A stretch of DNA of 64,000 nt from Fusobacteriales bacterium (GTDB lineage Bacteria > Fusobacteriota > Fusobacteriia > Fusobacteriales > Fusobacteriaceae), in the NCBI GenBank assembly GCA_020063625.1, contig JAICDD010000010.1, forward strand, positions 1 through 64,000. Direction: 5' to 3'. A program made the translations under genes and the position numbers. Shown here in pieces: positions 44,005 through 52,876 of the stretch. How positions within the stretch are numbered: the first letter of the stretch is position 1; each line of letters starts with the position of its first letter. The notes under the pieces are model-generated. The model worked only from the letters and a program-made list of their open reading frames with translations, was not told the DNA's origin and made no database searches.

Positions 44005-44032
44005 AAAATAAAGCTTGGAAAAGCTCTATTTA
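44005..44032 (-). terminator. Terminator after the HD-domain gene
   Basis: AAATAGAGCTT-TTCC-AAGCTTTATTT on the minus strand is followed by a T-run. Confidence 0.75.
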
Positions 44033-44035
44033 AAA

Positions 44036-44557
44036 TTATTTATTTAATTTTTCTAGTTTTTCTTTTAATCTATTTTCTAAATAAATATTTCTATATTTTA
44101 AGTTTTCTATAAAATATTTACTTTCAGTTATAATATCATTTAAATTTTCAAGATTACAATTTTCAGTATCTAATTTTGTAATTAATTCAGCTAATTTAAC
44201 AATACTAGCCTCTTTAAAAGTGGAATTAATTCTTTTAATATTATTTTTTAATGATTCTTCTTTTTCATTTATTGTTTTATCTTTTGTAATAGCCAAAACA
44301 GTAGTTGCTACTTGTATTCCAAAATATTCTTTTAATTCATTAAAGTTTGTTTTTGTATTATCTAAAATATCATGAAGTAATGCTGTTTGAACTGCAATTT
44401 CTAGATTAAAATCAGGATTTTCATTATAAGCAATAAATACTTCCATTGCAACAGTAGAAAGATATGTTAAATAATTTGCTTCAATACAAGAAATTTTATC
44501 ATTTAGATATTTTTCACCAACATATTTTATTGCTTTTCTATAACTATCTTGTATCAT
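44036..44557 (-). CDS. HD-domain protein related to small alarmone hydrolases, metal site altered
   Basis: The 173-residue helical protein resembles the hydrolase domain of RelA/SpoT or MESH1: TALLHDILDNTKTNFNELKE then VLAITKDKTINEKEE. The HD pair is present, but the first His of the family pattern (HPxxVA) is replaced (NYLTYLSTVA) and the usual HDxxEDT is HDILDNT. Hydrolysis of (p)ppGpp is therefore doubtful. I use ATG at 44557, which follows GAGGAG at proper spacing; the track start is a GTG inside that site. Confidence 0.7.
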   Translation of the reverse strand: MIQDSYRKAIKYVGEKYLNDKISCIEANYLTYLSTVAMEVFIAYNENPDFNLEIAVQTALLHDILDNTKTNFNELKEYFGIQVATTVLAITKDKTINEKEESLKNNIKRINSTFKEASIVKLAELITKLDTENCNLENLNDIITESKYFIENLKYRNIYLENRLKEKLEKLNK

Positions 44558-44858
44558 AATTTTCACTCCTCAAATACTCTTTATTTATAAGTATAATTAA
44601 TTTTTTTGATTTTTTCAAGTAATTATTTAACACTATCGTTTGACGGGATATGGTAGAGATTTATACAGGAAAAAGTGATTGCTTGATTTTGAAAAGAAAA
44701 ATAAATAAGTGATATTTAATATAAAAAATGAAAAAACAGTTTAAAATAAACAATAATATAATAAAAAAGGATTTTAAAATAGAAAATTTAATAAGTTTTG
44801 TTTTATATGGAAATATATAGTATAGGAACAATAGTAATTAAAATTAAACAAATATATT

Positions 44859-44972
44859 AGGAGATTAAAAAGCAAATTTTTATTGAATAAATTAAAAACG
44901 AAACCTTTAAAATTAAGAAATCGTTTAATTAATTTATTTTTTAGATGTACTTTTCAGTCTCCCTCTTTTTTT
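44859..44972 (+). terminator. Nested double hairpin terminator
   Basis: The outer stem GGAGATTAAAAAG / CTTTTCAGTCTCC matches the terminator at 27979. Its loop contains a second hairpin, AAACGAAACC...AAATCGTTT, as if one terminator was inserted into another. CTCTTTTTTT follows. Confidence 0.65.
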
Positions 44973-45323
44973 ATTTGTTGAATTAAATTTTTAAATTAAA
45001 ATTTCAAATTGAATTTATAAAAAAATAAGTAAATTATTTTTATAAAATAATAAGCTACATATAAAGAAATTATAATAAAAAATAGTTTATCTATACTCTA
45101 CTATATACTTATATTAATTAGTTAATATTATTTGAAATGAAAACATACAAACAATAGTTGTATGTTAAAAAATAGAACAAAAGAAAATTTTTTGGATATA
45201 TATATTATAAAATATGATTATTTCAAAATACTCTTAACAAGCTATTTTGTTAAATTATATTTAACTTATTGTATATAAATATAATATTAATGAATTTTAA
45301 TTTAACAAAAAACAAAAAATAAC

Positions 45324-45352
45324 TTGACAATACAAAAAAATAGGAGTAATAT
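45324..45352 (+). promoter_or_regulatory. Promoter of the hydrogenase operon
   Basis: TTGACA (45324-45329), 17 bp, TAATAT (45347-45352). It lies 56 bp before the first gene, which has an AAAGGAG ribosome binding site. Confidence 0.7.
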
Positions 45353-45407
45353 CCAACTAGATAATATGTGAAAAAAATAATATAGTTTATTTTAGAAAGG
45401 AGAGAAT

Positions 45408-45680
45408 ATGGATATATTTGTCTGTATGGGAACATCGTGTTATATTAAAGGTTCTCCAGACATAGTTGAGATATTAAAAAGAAAATTAGACAACTATAAT
45501 GGAATTGAAAATATAAAAATTCATTTAAAAGGTTCCTTTTGTTTAGGCCCATGTATAGAAGGAATAGTTGTAAAAGTTGGAGATAAAATTTTTAAAAATA
45601 TTAATAAAGACAATATTTATGAAAAAATCAAATACGAGATTATACCTTATATAGAAGAAGATAAATGGAGGTTAAAATGA
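45408..45680 (+). CDS. Thioredoxin-like [2Fe-2S] ferredoxin, hydrogenase operon
   Basis: The 90 residues have four cysteines in the NuoE/HndA-type pattern: VCMGTSCYIKG then GSFCLGPCIEG. It should carry one [2Fe-2S] cluster and pass electrons to or from the hydrogenase encoded downstream. It is the first gene of a five-gene operon, and its stop overlaps the next start (ATGA). Confidence 0.85.
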   Translation: MDIFVCMGTSCYIKGSPDIVEILKRKLDNYNGIENIKIHLKGSFCLGPCIEGIVVKVGDKIFKNINKDNIYEKIKYEIIPYIEEDKWRLK

Positions 45681-46180
45681 GTAAAAATGTATGGGAAATT
45701 ATATGGGATTATGATCCAAATGGTATTTTAGTTGTAGATAATAATTTTAATATACAGATAGTTAATTCTGCTTTTTTAAAATATTTTAAACTAGAAAATG
45801 AAGATATAATAGGTAGAAAAATAACAGATTTTTTTGATGATATTCAAGATATTATAGCAGTATCATTAAATGAAAAAAAAGTAATTAAAAAAATTAAAAA
45901 TTATTCAGAACATAATTTACACTTATCAGAGATTACTTTTAAATTGGAAGAAAAAAATTTAGTTGCAAAAATATTTCATGATGTAACAAATGAGATTCAA
46001 AGAGAAAATAAAATTAATAATTTTAAATTTCAAATATTAGAAGAAGTAGAAAAAATAGTAGATAAACAGATGAAAGTAGGACAAGAGGTAGCATCAATAT
46101 TAGGAGAAACAATAGCTGAAACAAAATCAAGCCTAATAAAATTATCTGATGTAATAAAAAATGAAGCAAATGAAAGTTAG
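45677..46180 (+). CDS. PAS domain protein of the hydrogenase operon
   Basis: The 167 residues have a PAS domain (NGILVVDNNFNIQIVNSAFL, IIGRKITDFF) and a C-terminal helix with KVGQEVASILGETIAETKSS. That ending is typical of PAS proteins that accompany [FeFe] hydrogenases. I use ATG at 45677, which follows TGGAGG and overlaps the previous stop by 4 bp, rather than the track start 12 bp earlier. It is probably a redox or hydrogen-linked sensor acting with the phosphatase next to it. Confidence 0.85.
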   Translation: MSKNVWEIIWDYDPNGILVVDNNFNIQIVNSAFLKYFKLENEDIIGRKITDFFDDIQDIIAVSLNEKKVIKKIKNYSEHNLHLSEITFKLEEKNLVAKIFHDVTNEIQRENKINNFKFQILEEVEKIVDKQMKVGQEVASILGETIAETKSSLIKLSDVIKNEANES

Positions 46181-46191
46181 GAAGTGAGATT

Positions 46192-47349
46192 ATGAAATCT
46201 GCTACAGTATATAAAAAAAGTATAAATCATCATGGAGAAAAAGTATGTGGTGATAACTTTCAAATGAGAAAAACTAAAAATTCTAAAATATTTATATTAT
46301 CAGATGGACTTGGAAGTGGAATAAAAGCTAGTATTTTATCTATATTAACAACAGAAATAATAGCTACAATGTTTGAAAGTGAAGTAATGGTTCATGAAAT
46401 ATTGGATACAATAACAAAATCATTACCTGTTTGTCAAAAAAGAGGGATAGCTTATTCAACATTTACAATAGTAGAAGTTTTTAATGATGGTAAAGTATTG
46501 ATTGTAAATTATGATAATCCAGATCCTTTAGTAATAAAAAATAAAAGTATATTAGATATACACTATGTAGAAGAACTAATTAATGATAAATTGATAAAAA
46601 AGGCAAAACTTGAATTACATGAAAATGATGTAATATATCTGTTTTCAGATGGAATGTTAAATGCAGGACTTGGAAATATAATGGATTTTGGTTGGGGATG
46701 GGAAAAATTTACTGAGTATTTAACTAGAGTATATTTAAAAAACTTAAATATAAAAGAATCTGTTGATAGTATGTTAGAACTTACAAATATATATTATGGT
46801 AATAAACCTGGAGATGATGCTACTTTAATTGCTATAAAATGTATTGAAAATCCATATCTAAATATATTTACAGGGCCTCCACTTGATAAAAAAACTGACT
46901 ATTATTATGTAAATAAATTTATGGAATCAAAAGGGAAAAAAATCACTTGTGGAGGAACAACTTCTAATATAATATCTAAAATGATAAATAAAGAGATTGA
47001 TATTGATTTAGATCAAGAACTTAGAGATTTACCACCATATGGAAAAATGGAAGGTATTGACTTGGTTACAGAAGGTGTTCTTACAATAAAAAAATTAATA
47101 GAATTATTGAAAAGTTGTAAAACAGATATGTATGAATTAGATTTTATTGGACAATTAAATGGTGCTGAAAAAATATTTTTATATATTCGTGAAAGTGATG
47201 AAATAAATATGTTAGTAGGTAGAAAAGTAAATGCATTTTATCATAATCCTGATCTACCTTTTGATATGTCTATTCGTTCCAATTTAATTAGAGAATTAAA
47301 ATTTAATTTAGAAAGATTGAATAAAAAAGTTATTATAGAATATTGTTAA
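46192..47349 (+). CDS. SpoIIE/PP2C-type serine phosphatase of the hydrogenase operon
   Basis: The 385 residues comprise a phosphatase domain with VCGDNFQMRK, LSDGLGSGIKASILS and GDDATLIAIK (metal-binding Asp present), and a ~160-residue C-terminal domain of unknown role (GPPLDKKTDYYYVNKF...). It dephosphorylates Ser/Thr on a partner protein. With the PAS protein it suggests that hydrogenase activity or expression is under phospho-signalling. No matching kinase is visible in the operon. Confidence 0.85.
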   Translation: MKSATVYKKSINHHGEKVCGDNFQMRKTKNSKIFILSDGLGSGIKASILSILTTEIIATMFESEVMVHEILDTITKSLPVCQKRGIAYSTFTIVEVFNDGKVLIVNYDNPDPLVIKNKSILDIHYVEELINDKLIKKAKLELHENDVIYLFSDGMLNAGLGNIMDFGWGWEKFTEYLTRVYLKNLNIKESVDSMLELTNIYYGNKPGDDATLIAIKCIENPYLNIFTGPPLDKKTDYYYVNKFMESKGKKITCGGTTSNIISKMINKEIDIDLDQELRDLPPYGKMEGIDLVTEGVLTIKKLIELLKSCKTDMYELDFIGQLNGAEKIFLYIRESDEINMLVGRKVNAFYHNPDLPFDMSIRSNLIRELKFNLERLNKKVIIEYC

Positions 47350-47400
47350 ATAGATTTATCTATATATTGAATAAAAAAGATAAAAGAAGAGGGGAGTAAT

Positions 47401-47643
47401 ATGAATATTGATATATGTATAGGGACTACATGTCATCTAATGGGTGGAAGTTATTTAGAAGAAATAGTAAAAAAATACAAAGACAGTAAAGGAATAAAGT
47501 TTAGATATGTTACATGTTTTGAAGTATGTAATGGAGATATTCCTGCACCTGTTATAAAAATAGATAATAAATATATTGGTAATATGAATAATGAAAAATT
47601 AGAAAATATAATTAATGATTTTTTAAAAAATGGTGATGAGTAA
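47401..47643 (+). CDS. Second [2Fe-2S] thioredoxin-like ferredoxin
   Basis: The 80 residues have cysteines in CIGTTCHLMGG and VTCFEVCNGDIPAPV, like the C-terminal domain of NuoE/HndA. The stop codon shares one base with the hydrogenase start. Likely an electron-transfer partner. Confidence 0.82.
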   Translation: MNIDICIGTTCHLMGGSYLEEIVKKYKDSKGIKFRYVTCFEVCNGDIPAPVIKIDNKYIGNMNNEKLENIINDFLKNGDE

Positions 47644-49106
47644 TGGCAAAATTTATTTTTAATGATGCAATGAAAATACGAAGACAAACACTTATAAAAT
47701 TATCAACTTTATTAGAAGAAGATAGATTAAAAAAAGAATTACCAAAATTAAACAAAATAATATTAGAAAATACTAATAAAAGATATAGAATGTCTATATA
47801 CCATGAAAGAGAAATCCTTGCTCAAAGAATAAAACAATATTTAGGACTTGATTATACCAAATCAAAAGATTTAGAACTTTTTGAAATAGTAGATAAATTA
47901 GAAAATATTTTGTCTAATAAAAGTGAATATATATCAAAAGGTAAATTTTTAGATATAATTAAAGAAGCATGTGATGGATGTCCTACTAAAAAATACTATA
48001 TAACCGATGGATGTAGAACATGTGTAGCACAGTCTTGTATAAATGTTTGCCCTAAAAATGCAATAACTAAAACATCTAATAACAGAATGAAAATAGATGA
48101 AGAAAAATGTATAAATTGTGGCTTATGTGCAAACTCATGTAATTATAATGCAATTATAGTTCAAGAAAGACCGTGTGAAATAGCATGTAGTTTAAATGCT
48201 ATTGGGAAATCAAAGCAATCTAATGAAAATACAAATTCATTAGATAGTAATGATTTTAAAAGTGATAATTCTCCTAAAATAAACAAAGATTTATGTGTAA
48301 ATTGTGGTAACTGTTTTAAAGAATGTCCATTTGGAGCAATAGAATCTCCTTCTCAAATGTTGCAATTACAATATAGTTTAAATAATAATGAAAAAATAGT
48401 AGCTATATTTGCTCCATCTATAACAGGTCAATTTGGAATGAAAGTTAATAGCTTACAAATAAAAGAAGCCTTATATAAAATAGGATTTGATAATGTAATA
48501 GAAGCAGCTGTTGGTGCTGATGAAGTAGCTAAAGAAGAAGCTAAAATTATAGAAAATAGTGATGAATTAGTTACTACATCTTGTTGTCCAGCATTTGTAG
48601 AATGTATAGAGAAGCATTATAATGATTATAAAAAAAATGTATCTCATGAATATTCGCCTATGTCTTTTTTAGCAAATAAAATAAAACAAGAAAATAAAAA
48701 TATAAAAATAGCTTTTATAGGGCCTTGTATTGCAAAAAAACAAGAGGCTTTTAATAATGAATTAGTTGATTATGTAATAACATTTGAAGAACTTGGAGCT
48801 ATGTTTATAGCAAAACATGTAGAACCATCTAAATTAGAAGGTGAAAATATACAAGGTAGTGATTTTGGTTGGAATTTTGCTAAAAGTGGTGGAGTAGCAG
48901 AAGCTGTAGTTAATAATATGAGTAAAGAATTAAAAATATTAAAAATGAATGGTTTGGAAGAAGCTAGAAAAACTTTTGGATTATTAAAAAAAGAAAAATA
49001 TGATTTATTAGAAGGAATGGCTTGTAATGGTGGATGCGTTGGAGGCCCTGGAATAATGATAGATTCAAAAATTGCTATGGCAAAATTAAAAACTAAAACA
49101 AAATAA
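47643..49106 (+). CDS. [FeFe] hydrogenase catalytic subunit (not classic group A)
   Basis: The 487 residues have an N-terminal Fe-S region with Cys motifs (CPTKKYYITDGCRTC, CINCGLCANSC and CVNCGNCFKECP, about 110-240) and an H-cluster domain. The H-cluster motifs are TTSCCPAFVECIEKHY, IGPCIAKKQEA and EGMACNGGCVGGPG. The TSCCPAF and GPC forms point to group B or C enzymes rather than group A (TSCCPGW, MPC). It makes or senses H2. The operon with two ferredoxins, a PAS protein and a phosphatase supports a regulated or sensory enzyme. Confidence 0.92.
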   Translation: MAKFIFNDAMKIRRQTLIKLSTLLEEDRLKKELPKLNKIILENTNKRYRMSIYHEREILAQRIKQYLGLDYTKSKDLELFEIVDKLENILSNKSEYISKGKFLDIIKEACDGCPTKKYYITDGCRTCVAQSCINVCPKNAITKTSNNRMKIDEEKCINCGLCANSCNYNAIIVQERPCEIACSLNAIGKSKQSNENTNSLDSNDFKSDNSPKINKDLCVNCGNCFKECPFGAIESPSQMLQLQYSLNNNEKIVAIFAPSITGQFGMKVNSLQIKEALYKIGFDNVIEAAVGADEVAKEEAKIIENSDELVTTSCCPAFVECIEKHYNDYKKNVSHEYSPMSFLANKIKQENKNIKIAFIGPCIAKKQEAFNNELVDYVITFEELGAMFIAKHVEPSKLEGENIQGSDFGWNFAKSGGVAEAVVNNMSKELKILKMNGLEEARKTFGLLKKEKYDLLEGMACNGGCVGGPGIMIDSKIAMAKLKTKTK

Positions 49107-49152
49107 TATAAATAATTTAATATAATTATGAGTTCTTAATTTTTAAAATGAT

Positions 49153-49201
49153 ACCTGTAAACTGGACACTAAAAAAAAAGTGTTCAAGTTTGCAGGTTTT
49201 T
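49153..49201 (+). terminator. Hairpin after the hydrogenase gene, possibly an IS3-type end
   Basis: ACCTGTAAACTGGACACT pairs, with a few mismatches, with AGTGTTCAAGTTTGCAGGT around an A9 loop and is followed by TTTTTTT. The AAACTGGACA text resembles IS3-family ends, and a transposase OrfA follows 40 bp later. It can also work as a terminator of the hydrogenase operon. Confidence 0.55.
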
Positions 49202-49242
49202 TTGTTATCATTTAATTAAATAATCACTGGGAGGTCAAAATT

Positions 49243-49653
49243 ATGGCTAAAAATTACTTTAATGATCAACAAGTTAATATTCTTTCTAAAAATAAATATG
49301 TTTTAAAAGTCTCTAATTCTTCTATTACTTACTCTGAAGAATTTAAAAGATTATTTATTCAAGAGTATTTTGCGGGGGCTTTGCCTCGTTTTATCTTTGA
49401 AAAATATGGCTTTGATTCTGAAATTATTGGTAAACGTAGAATTGAATCTTCGGCCTATAGATGGAAAAATAAATATCTTAAGGAAGGTGTTTTAGGACTT
49501 AAAGATACTAGAAAAACTAACTCTGGTAGAACTTTAAAAAGAGAATTAACTGATGAGCATAAAATCAAAAAAATGGAAGCTAAAATTAGATTACTTGAAG
49601 CTGAAAATGAACTTTTAAAAAAGATAAAACAGCTGGAAAGGGGAGGATTTTAA
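49243..49653 (+). mobile_element. Solitary IS3-family orfA (helix-turn-helix subunit); orfB absent
   Basis: The 136 residues resemble IS3-type OrfA: ITYSEEFKRLFIQEYFAG, a helix-turn-helix region, SSAYRWKNKYLKEGVLGL, and a C-terminal leucine zipper (MEAKIRLLEAENELLKKIKQ). The codon use and G+C are higher at the 5' half than in its neighbours. No orfB with the DDE catalytic residues follows, so the element cannot transpose alone. It is a remnant or a domesticated DNA-binding protein. Confidence 0.75.
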
Positions 49654-49739
49654 AAAAATATCAAAATTTTTATTAAAAAAAATAAAAAAAGGAGATACAG
49701 GAAATTTTATAATAAAATAAATTGCTTATAAAAGTATAT

Positions 49740-49783
49740 AAAAAAAGAAACTAGTTTATTATAATAAATTAGTTTCTTTTAAA
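49740..49783. terminator. Terminator downstream of the orfA remnant
   Basis: AAAGAAACTA / TAGTTTCTTT has an AT-rich loop and flanking A/T runs. Confidence 0.75.
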
Positions 49784-49825
49784 TTTAAAAATATTACACA
49801 GTTATTATTCTTTTAAGTATAAATA

Positions 49826-50170
49826 TTAAGATATTTTTATAGCTTTATTTATTTGAGTAATATTAATTTTTTTATTTTTTAAAATATCTTTTATTAACCT
49901 ATTAATTTCTCTACGTTCTTTGCCAAGTTCAGCATTTTTAATAATATGATCATCTACTCTATCTTCATAATCATATTTCATATTATTAAGTAAGTCGATA
50001 ATATAATTGTAGCTCATATTTGGTTTTAAATACTCAAAAAGATTTTCTATAAGTTCTATTCTTTTTCTGTTATCTCTTATTTTTCTTTCGTTGTCATTCA
50101 TTTCTCTTTTAATTTTGTTTTTTCTTCTCATTTTTCTTATTAGATTTAATATTGAATCCATTTTACTCAT
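49826..50170 (-). CDS. Small basic coiled-coil protein, unknown
   Basis: The 114 residues are highly charged and largely helical: MDSILNLIRKMRRKNKIKRE, a heptad-like region to about residue 50, then RREINRLIKDILKNKKINIT. There is no signal peptide or membrane segment. The ribosome binding site is AAAGGAATG. I do not recognise the family. It sits alone between the orfA remnant and a decayed reductase, in a rearranged stretch. Confidence 0.6.
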   Translation of the reverse strand: MSKMDSILNLIRKMRRKNKIKREMNDNERKIRDNRKRIELIENLFEYLKPNMSYNYIIDLLNNMKYDYEDRVDDHIIKNAELGKERREINRLIKDILKNKKINITQINKAIKIS

Positions 50171-50246
50171 TCCTTTAGAATTTTACATTAATTATTCGAT
50201 AATGTACTTTTATATTTAATTTTAGTATTATTCATCTAAAAATTCC

Positions 50247-50292
50247 GTTCTGTTTTTAAATTTATAAGTAATTTTAACATAAAAAACAGAAC
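50247..50292. repeat. Perfect 11-bp inverted repeat in a gene-poor stretch
   Basis: GTTCTGTTTTT (50247-50257) and AAAAACAGAAC (50282-50292) flank 24 bp. Nearby text (50325-50400) reads on the minus strand as a short stop-terminated stretch TVDEFGTFKTINVQKK, perhaps the tail of a lost gene. Otherwise nothing is visible between 50171 and 50510. Confidence 0.5.
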
Positions 50293-50511
50293 ACATTAAA
50301 CTCTTTTTTTCTTTTTTTGAACATTTATCGTTTTGAAAGTACCAAATTCATCCACTGTAGTTTTTGTTCCAAACACAAACAACTAAACTCCCAAAAAAAA
50401 GAAAAAAACTTCGAAATTGTTTTAAAGTTTTAGAATATTGGAAATAATATTTATATCTATCTACTTATGTATAATTGGAATAATTAAAAATAAAGTGTAA
50501 AAATAAAAAAT

Positions 50512-50542
50512 TTGACATAAAGTTAACTTTAAGAAGTATAAT
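50512..50542 (+). promoter_or_regulatory. MerR-type promoter with 19-bp spacer and palindrome
   Basis: TTGACA (50512-50517), a 19-bp spacer, TATAAT (50537-50542). The spacer carries the perfect palindrome TAAAGTTAACTTTA (50518-50531). A long 19-bp spacer with a centred dyad is the hallmark of promoters activated by MerR-family proteins. It drives a dead aldo/keto reductase. Confidence 0.75.
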
Positions 50543-50636
50543 TATAATAGGATAACAAGCCTTATAGTTGACTGAAAGGAATAAAAATTAATTAAATAAA
50601 ATTTGATAGAATAAATTTAAAAAAGGAGGAAAGAAA

Positions 50637-51185
50637 ATGCAATATATAGCAAACAAAGAAAGATATAGTAAAACAAGGGAAAGCATTATATATAGGGATA
50701 TCATCATATAATCCAGAACAAACAAAAGAAGCATCTAAAATTTTAAAAGAATTAGGACTCCTTGTCTTATACATCAGCCACAATATTCAATGTTTAATCG
50801 TTGGATAGAAGATAGATTATTAGATGTATTAGAAAATGAAGGGATAGGAAGTATAGCATTTTCACCATTAGCACAAGGATTATTAACAAATAAATATTTA
50901 AATGGTATTCCACAAGACTCAAGAGTAGCAAATAAAAAAGCTTTATTTTTTAATGAAACAAATATAACAGAGGAAAAATTAAATAAAATAAAATTATTAA
51001 ATGAAATAGCTGAAAATAGATGTCAAACATTAGCGCAAATGGCACTTAGTTGGGTATTACAAAATGTAACATCAGTAATAATTGGTGCAAGTAGATTAAG
51101 TCAAATAACTGAAAATGTAAAAGCAATAGAAAAATTAGATTTTACAAAAGAAGAATTAGAAAAAATAGATAGAATATTGAAATAG
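50637..51185 (+). pseudogene. Aldo/keto reductase (YghZ type) with internal deletion and frameshift
   Basis: The gene starts normally (AAAGGAGGA ribosome binding site, ATG, MQYIANKERYS) like L-glyceraldehyde-3-phosphate reductases. It then jumps to KQGKALYIGISSYNPEQTKE, which belongs ~140 residues later in that family, so the catalytic tetrad region is deleted. A frameshift at about 50758 (LKELG to PCLIHQPQYSMFNRW) breaks the rest. The last part (SIAFSPLAQGLLTNKYL ... VIIGASRLSQI) is well conserved. Its MerR-type promoter remains intact. Confidence 0.85.
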
Positions 51186-51189
51186 AAAA

Positions 51190-51875
51190 TAAATAGGAGA
51201 AGAAGTAAAGAGTGAGTAGTGAAAAGAATTAAAAATTGAAACCACAAAGGAAAAAACTTAGGAACCACAGGATTAGCACTGATGAACACAGGATGAAAAA
51301 ATGGATAATTGATAATTAGTAAGAAGTGAGCAGTGAGAAGAATAAAAAGCGCCTTTTCGAAGGATATTAGATTTTCTTGGTAAATGCATTACACTAAGAA
51401 CACAAAGGTAAAAAAAGCAGGACCACAAAGTTTTTGCTTACTTTTTTATCTTTAAAAAAGTAAGTCGCCAAAGGCGAAATAGAGAAAGTTATACAAAGTA
51501 CCACAAAGGAAAAAATGGAAAACACAAGCACAGCTTTCGATATTTTTCTACGAAAAACATCTAAGATTAATACAGATAATCCAGTTTAAAATCTCGTGTG
51601 CATCTACTGGTTTCAAAGTAAAACTCTGTGCATCTTAGTGTGCTCTGAGTCTCTGTGTTGAATATTATATCCAAACTTAGTGGTCCTCAATGGTTTTCTT
51701 CGTGACCTTTGTGTAACAAAAAATCCGTGTAATCTAAGTTATTTTCTAAAAGAAAATAACGAAAGCTGTGCCGTGGCAAACTTCCTTAGTGGTCCTTAGT
51801 GATTTTTCTTCGTGACCTTTGTGTAACAAAAAATCCGTGTAATTCCTGAAAAAAATCTAGTGGTTTTAAAAAAGT
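51190..51875. repeat. Modular intergenic repeat block D
   Basis: It contains left and right half copies of the 91-bp element (about 51388-51428, 51675-51717, 51784-51827) and the CTTACTTTTTT/AAAAAAGTAAG hairpin plus CGCCAAAGGCG hairpin (about 51437-51475). It also has a GCGCCTTTTCG phrase shared with block C, CACAAGCACAGCTTTCG shared with block C, and a GTTATTTTCT/AGAAAATAAC hairpin (about 51738-51760). No gene is visible. It separates a dead and a living aldo/keto reductase. Confidence 0.82.
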
Positions 51876-51903
51876 AATAAAATAAAAATAAGGAGTAGAT
51901 AAA

Positions 51904-52842
51904 ATGAAATATAGAAAATATGGAAATATAAGTGACAAAATATCTGAAATAGGATTTGGTACATGGCAATTAGGAAATACAATAGATTGGAATGGGCCTA
52001 ATGAAGAAGAAAGTTTGGAATTAGTAAAAAAAGCAATAGAATATGGAATAAATTTTTTCGATACAGCACCTAATTATGGTGAAGGAAAAAGTGAATTAAT
52101 ATTAGGTAAAGCATTAAAAAATATAAGAGAAAAAGTAATAATTAATACAAAGATTGGGCATATACCAGGAAAAGATATTAAAAATTTTGATGTGGATATA
52201 ATGAAAGAATCAATAGAAAATAGTTTGAAAAAATTAGATACAGATTATATAGATACTGTATTATTACATAATCCACCAATAGATATGTTAGATAATGATA
52301 CTCCTCAATTTAAATTATTAGAAGATTTAAAAAGACAAAGAATTATAAGAGAATATGGAGCATCATTAGATTTTGCACAAGAAGTAGATAGATTATTAGA
52401 AAGGACTCAAAGTGAAGTAATTGAAATATTATTTAATATATTTTTTCAAGATGTAAGAGATAGCTTTCAAAAAATTGAAGAAAAGAATATGGGGATAATA
52501 GTAAAAGTACCACTTGATTCAGGTTGGCTAACAGGTAAATATAATGAAAATAGTAAATTTAGAGGAATAAGAAATAGATGGAAAAAAGAAGATATAGAGA
52601 GAAGGAGTAAATTATTAAATGATATAAAAGAAATAAAAAATAATAATGAAAGTATGACACTAGAAGCACTTAGATATATACTAGGATATGATATAGTAAG
52701 TACAATAGCAGTAGGAAGTAAAAATATAAATCAATTAAAAGAAAATGTAAAAGCAGTAGAAAAAAGACTAGAAAAAGAAAAAATAGAAAAATATGAAAAA
52801 CTATATAATGAGAAAATAAGAAAAAATCTTTTACCATGGTAA
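51904..52842 (+). CDS. Aldo/keto reductase
   Basis: The 312-residue TIM-barrel oxidoreductase has the catalytic tetrad visible: Asp in NFFDTAPNYGEGKSE, Tyr in the same stretch, Lys in INTKIG and His in VLLHNPP. The NADPH loop is VSTIAVGSKNINQLKENV. It reduces aldehydes or ketones and the substrate is unknown. It resembles but is not a copy of the decayed neighbour. The ribosome binding site is AAGGAG. Confidence 0.88.
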   Translation: MKYRKYGNISDKISEIGFGTWQLGNTIDWNGPNEEESLELVKKAIEYGINFFDTAPNYGEGKSELILGKALKNIREKVIINTKIGHIPGKDIKNFDVDIMKESIENSLKKLDTDYIDTVLLHNPPIDMLDNDTPQFKLLEDLKRQRIIREYGASLDFAQEVDRLLERTQSEVIEILFNIFFQDVRDSFQKIEEKNMGIIVKVPLDSGWLTGKYNENSKFRGIRNRWKKEDIERRSKLLNDIKEIKNNNESMTLEALRYILGYDIVSTIAVGSKNINQLKENVKAVEKRLEKEKIEKYEKLYNEKIRKNLLPW

Positions 52843-52876
52843 AATTTAAAAAATAAATTTTTTATATTAATAATTG

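Larger units (their letters stand above)
44567..45407. other. Gene-free 840-bp region with an orphan promoter and terminator (candidate small RNA)
   Basis: No convincing protein gene is present. On the plus strand TTGACG (44640-44645), 16 bp, TATACA (44662-44667) could start a transcript. It would end at the nested terminator at 44859-44970, giving an RNA of ~300 nt. A 30-codon ORF (44728-44820) lies inside but lacks a ribosome binding site. The rest, from 44980 to 45320, is AT-rich and I see nothing in it. Confidence 0.35.

Noticed and set aside
44728-44820. 30-codon plus-strand ORF in the gene-free region
   Set aside because: No ribosome binding site and composition like the surrounding AT-rich DNA.
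45250-45435. Track ORF of 61 residues on the minus strand
   Set aside because: It crosses the hydrogenase promoter and is a low-complexity AT frame.
50592-50783. Track ORF of 63 residues on the minus strand
   Set aside because: Shadow of the decayed aldo/keto reductase.
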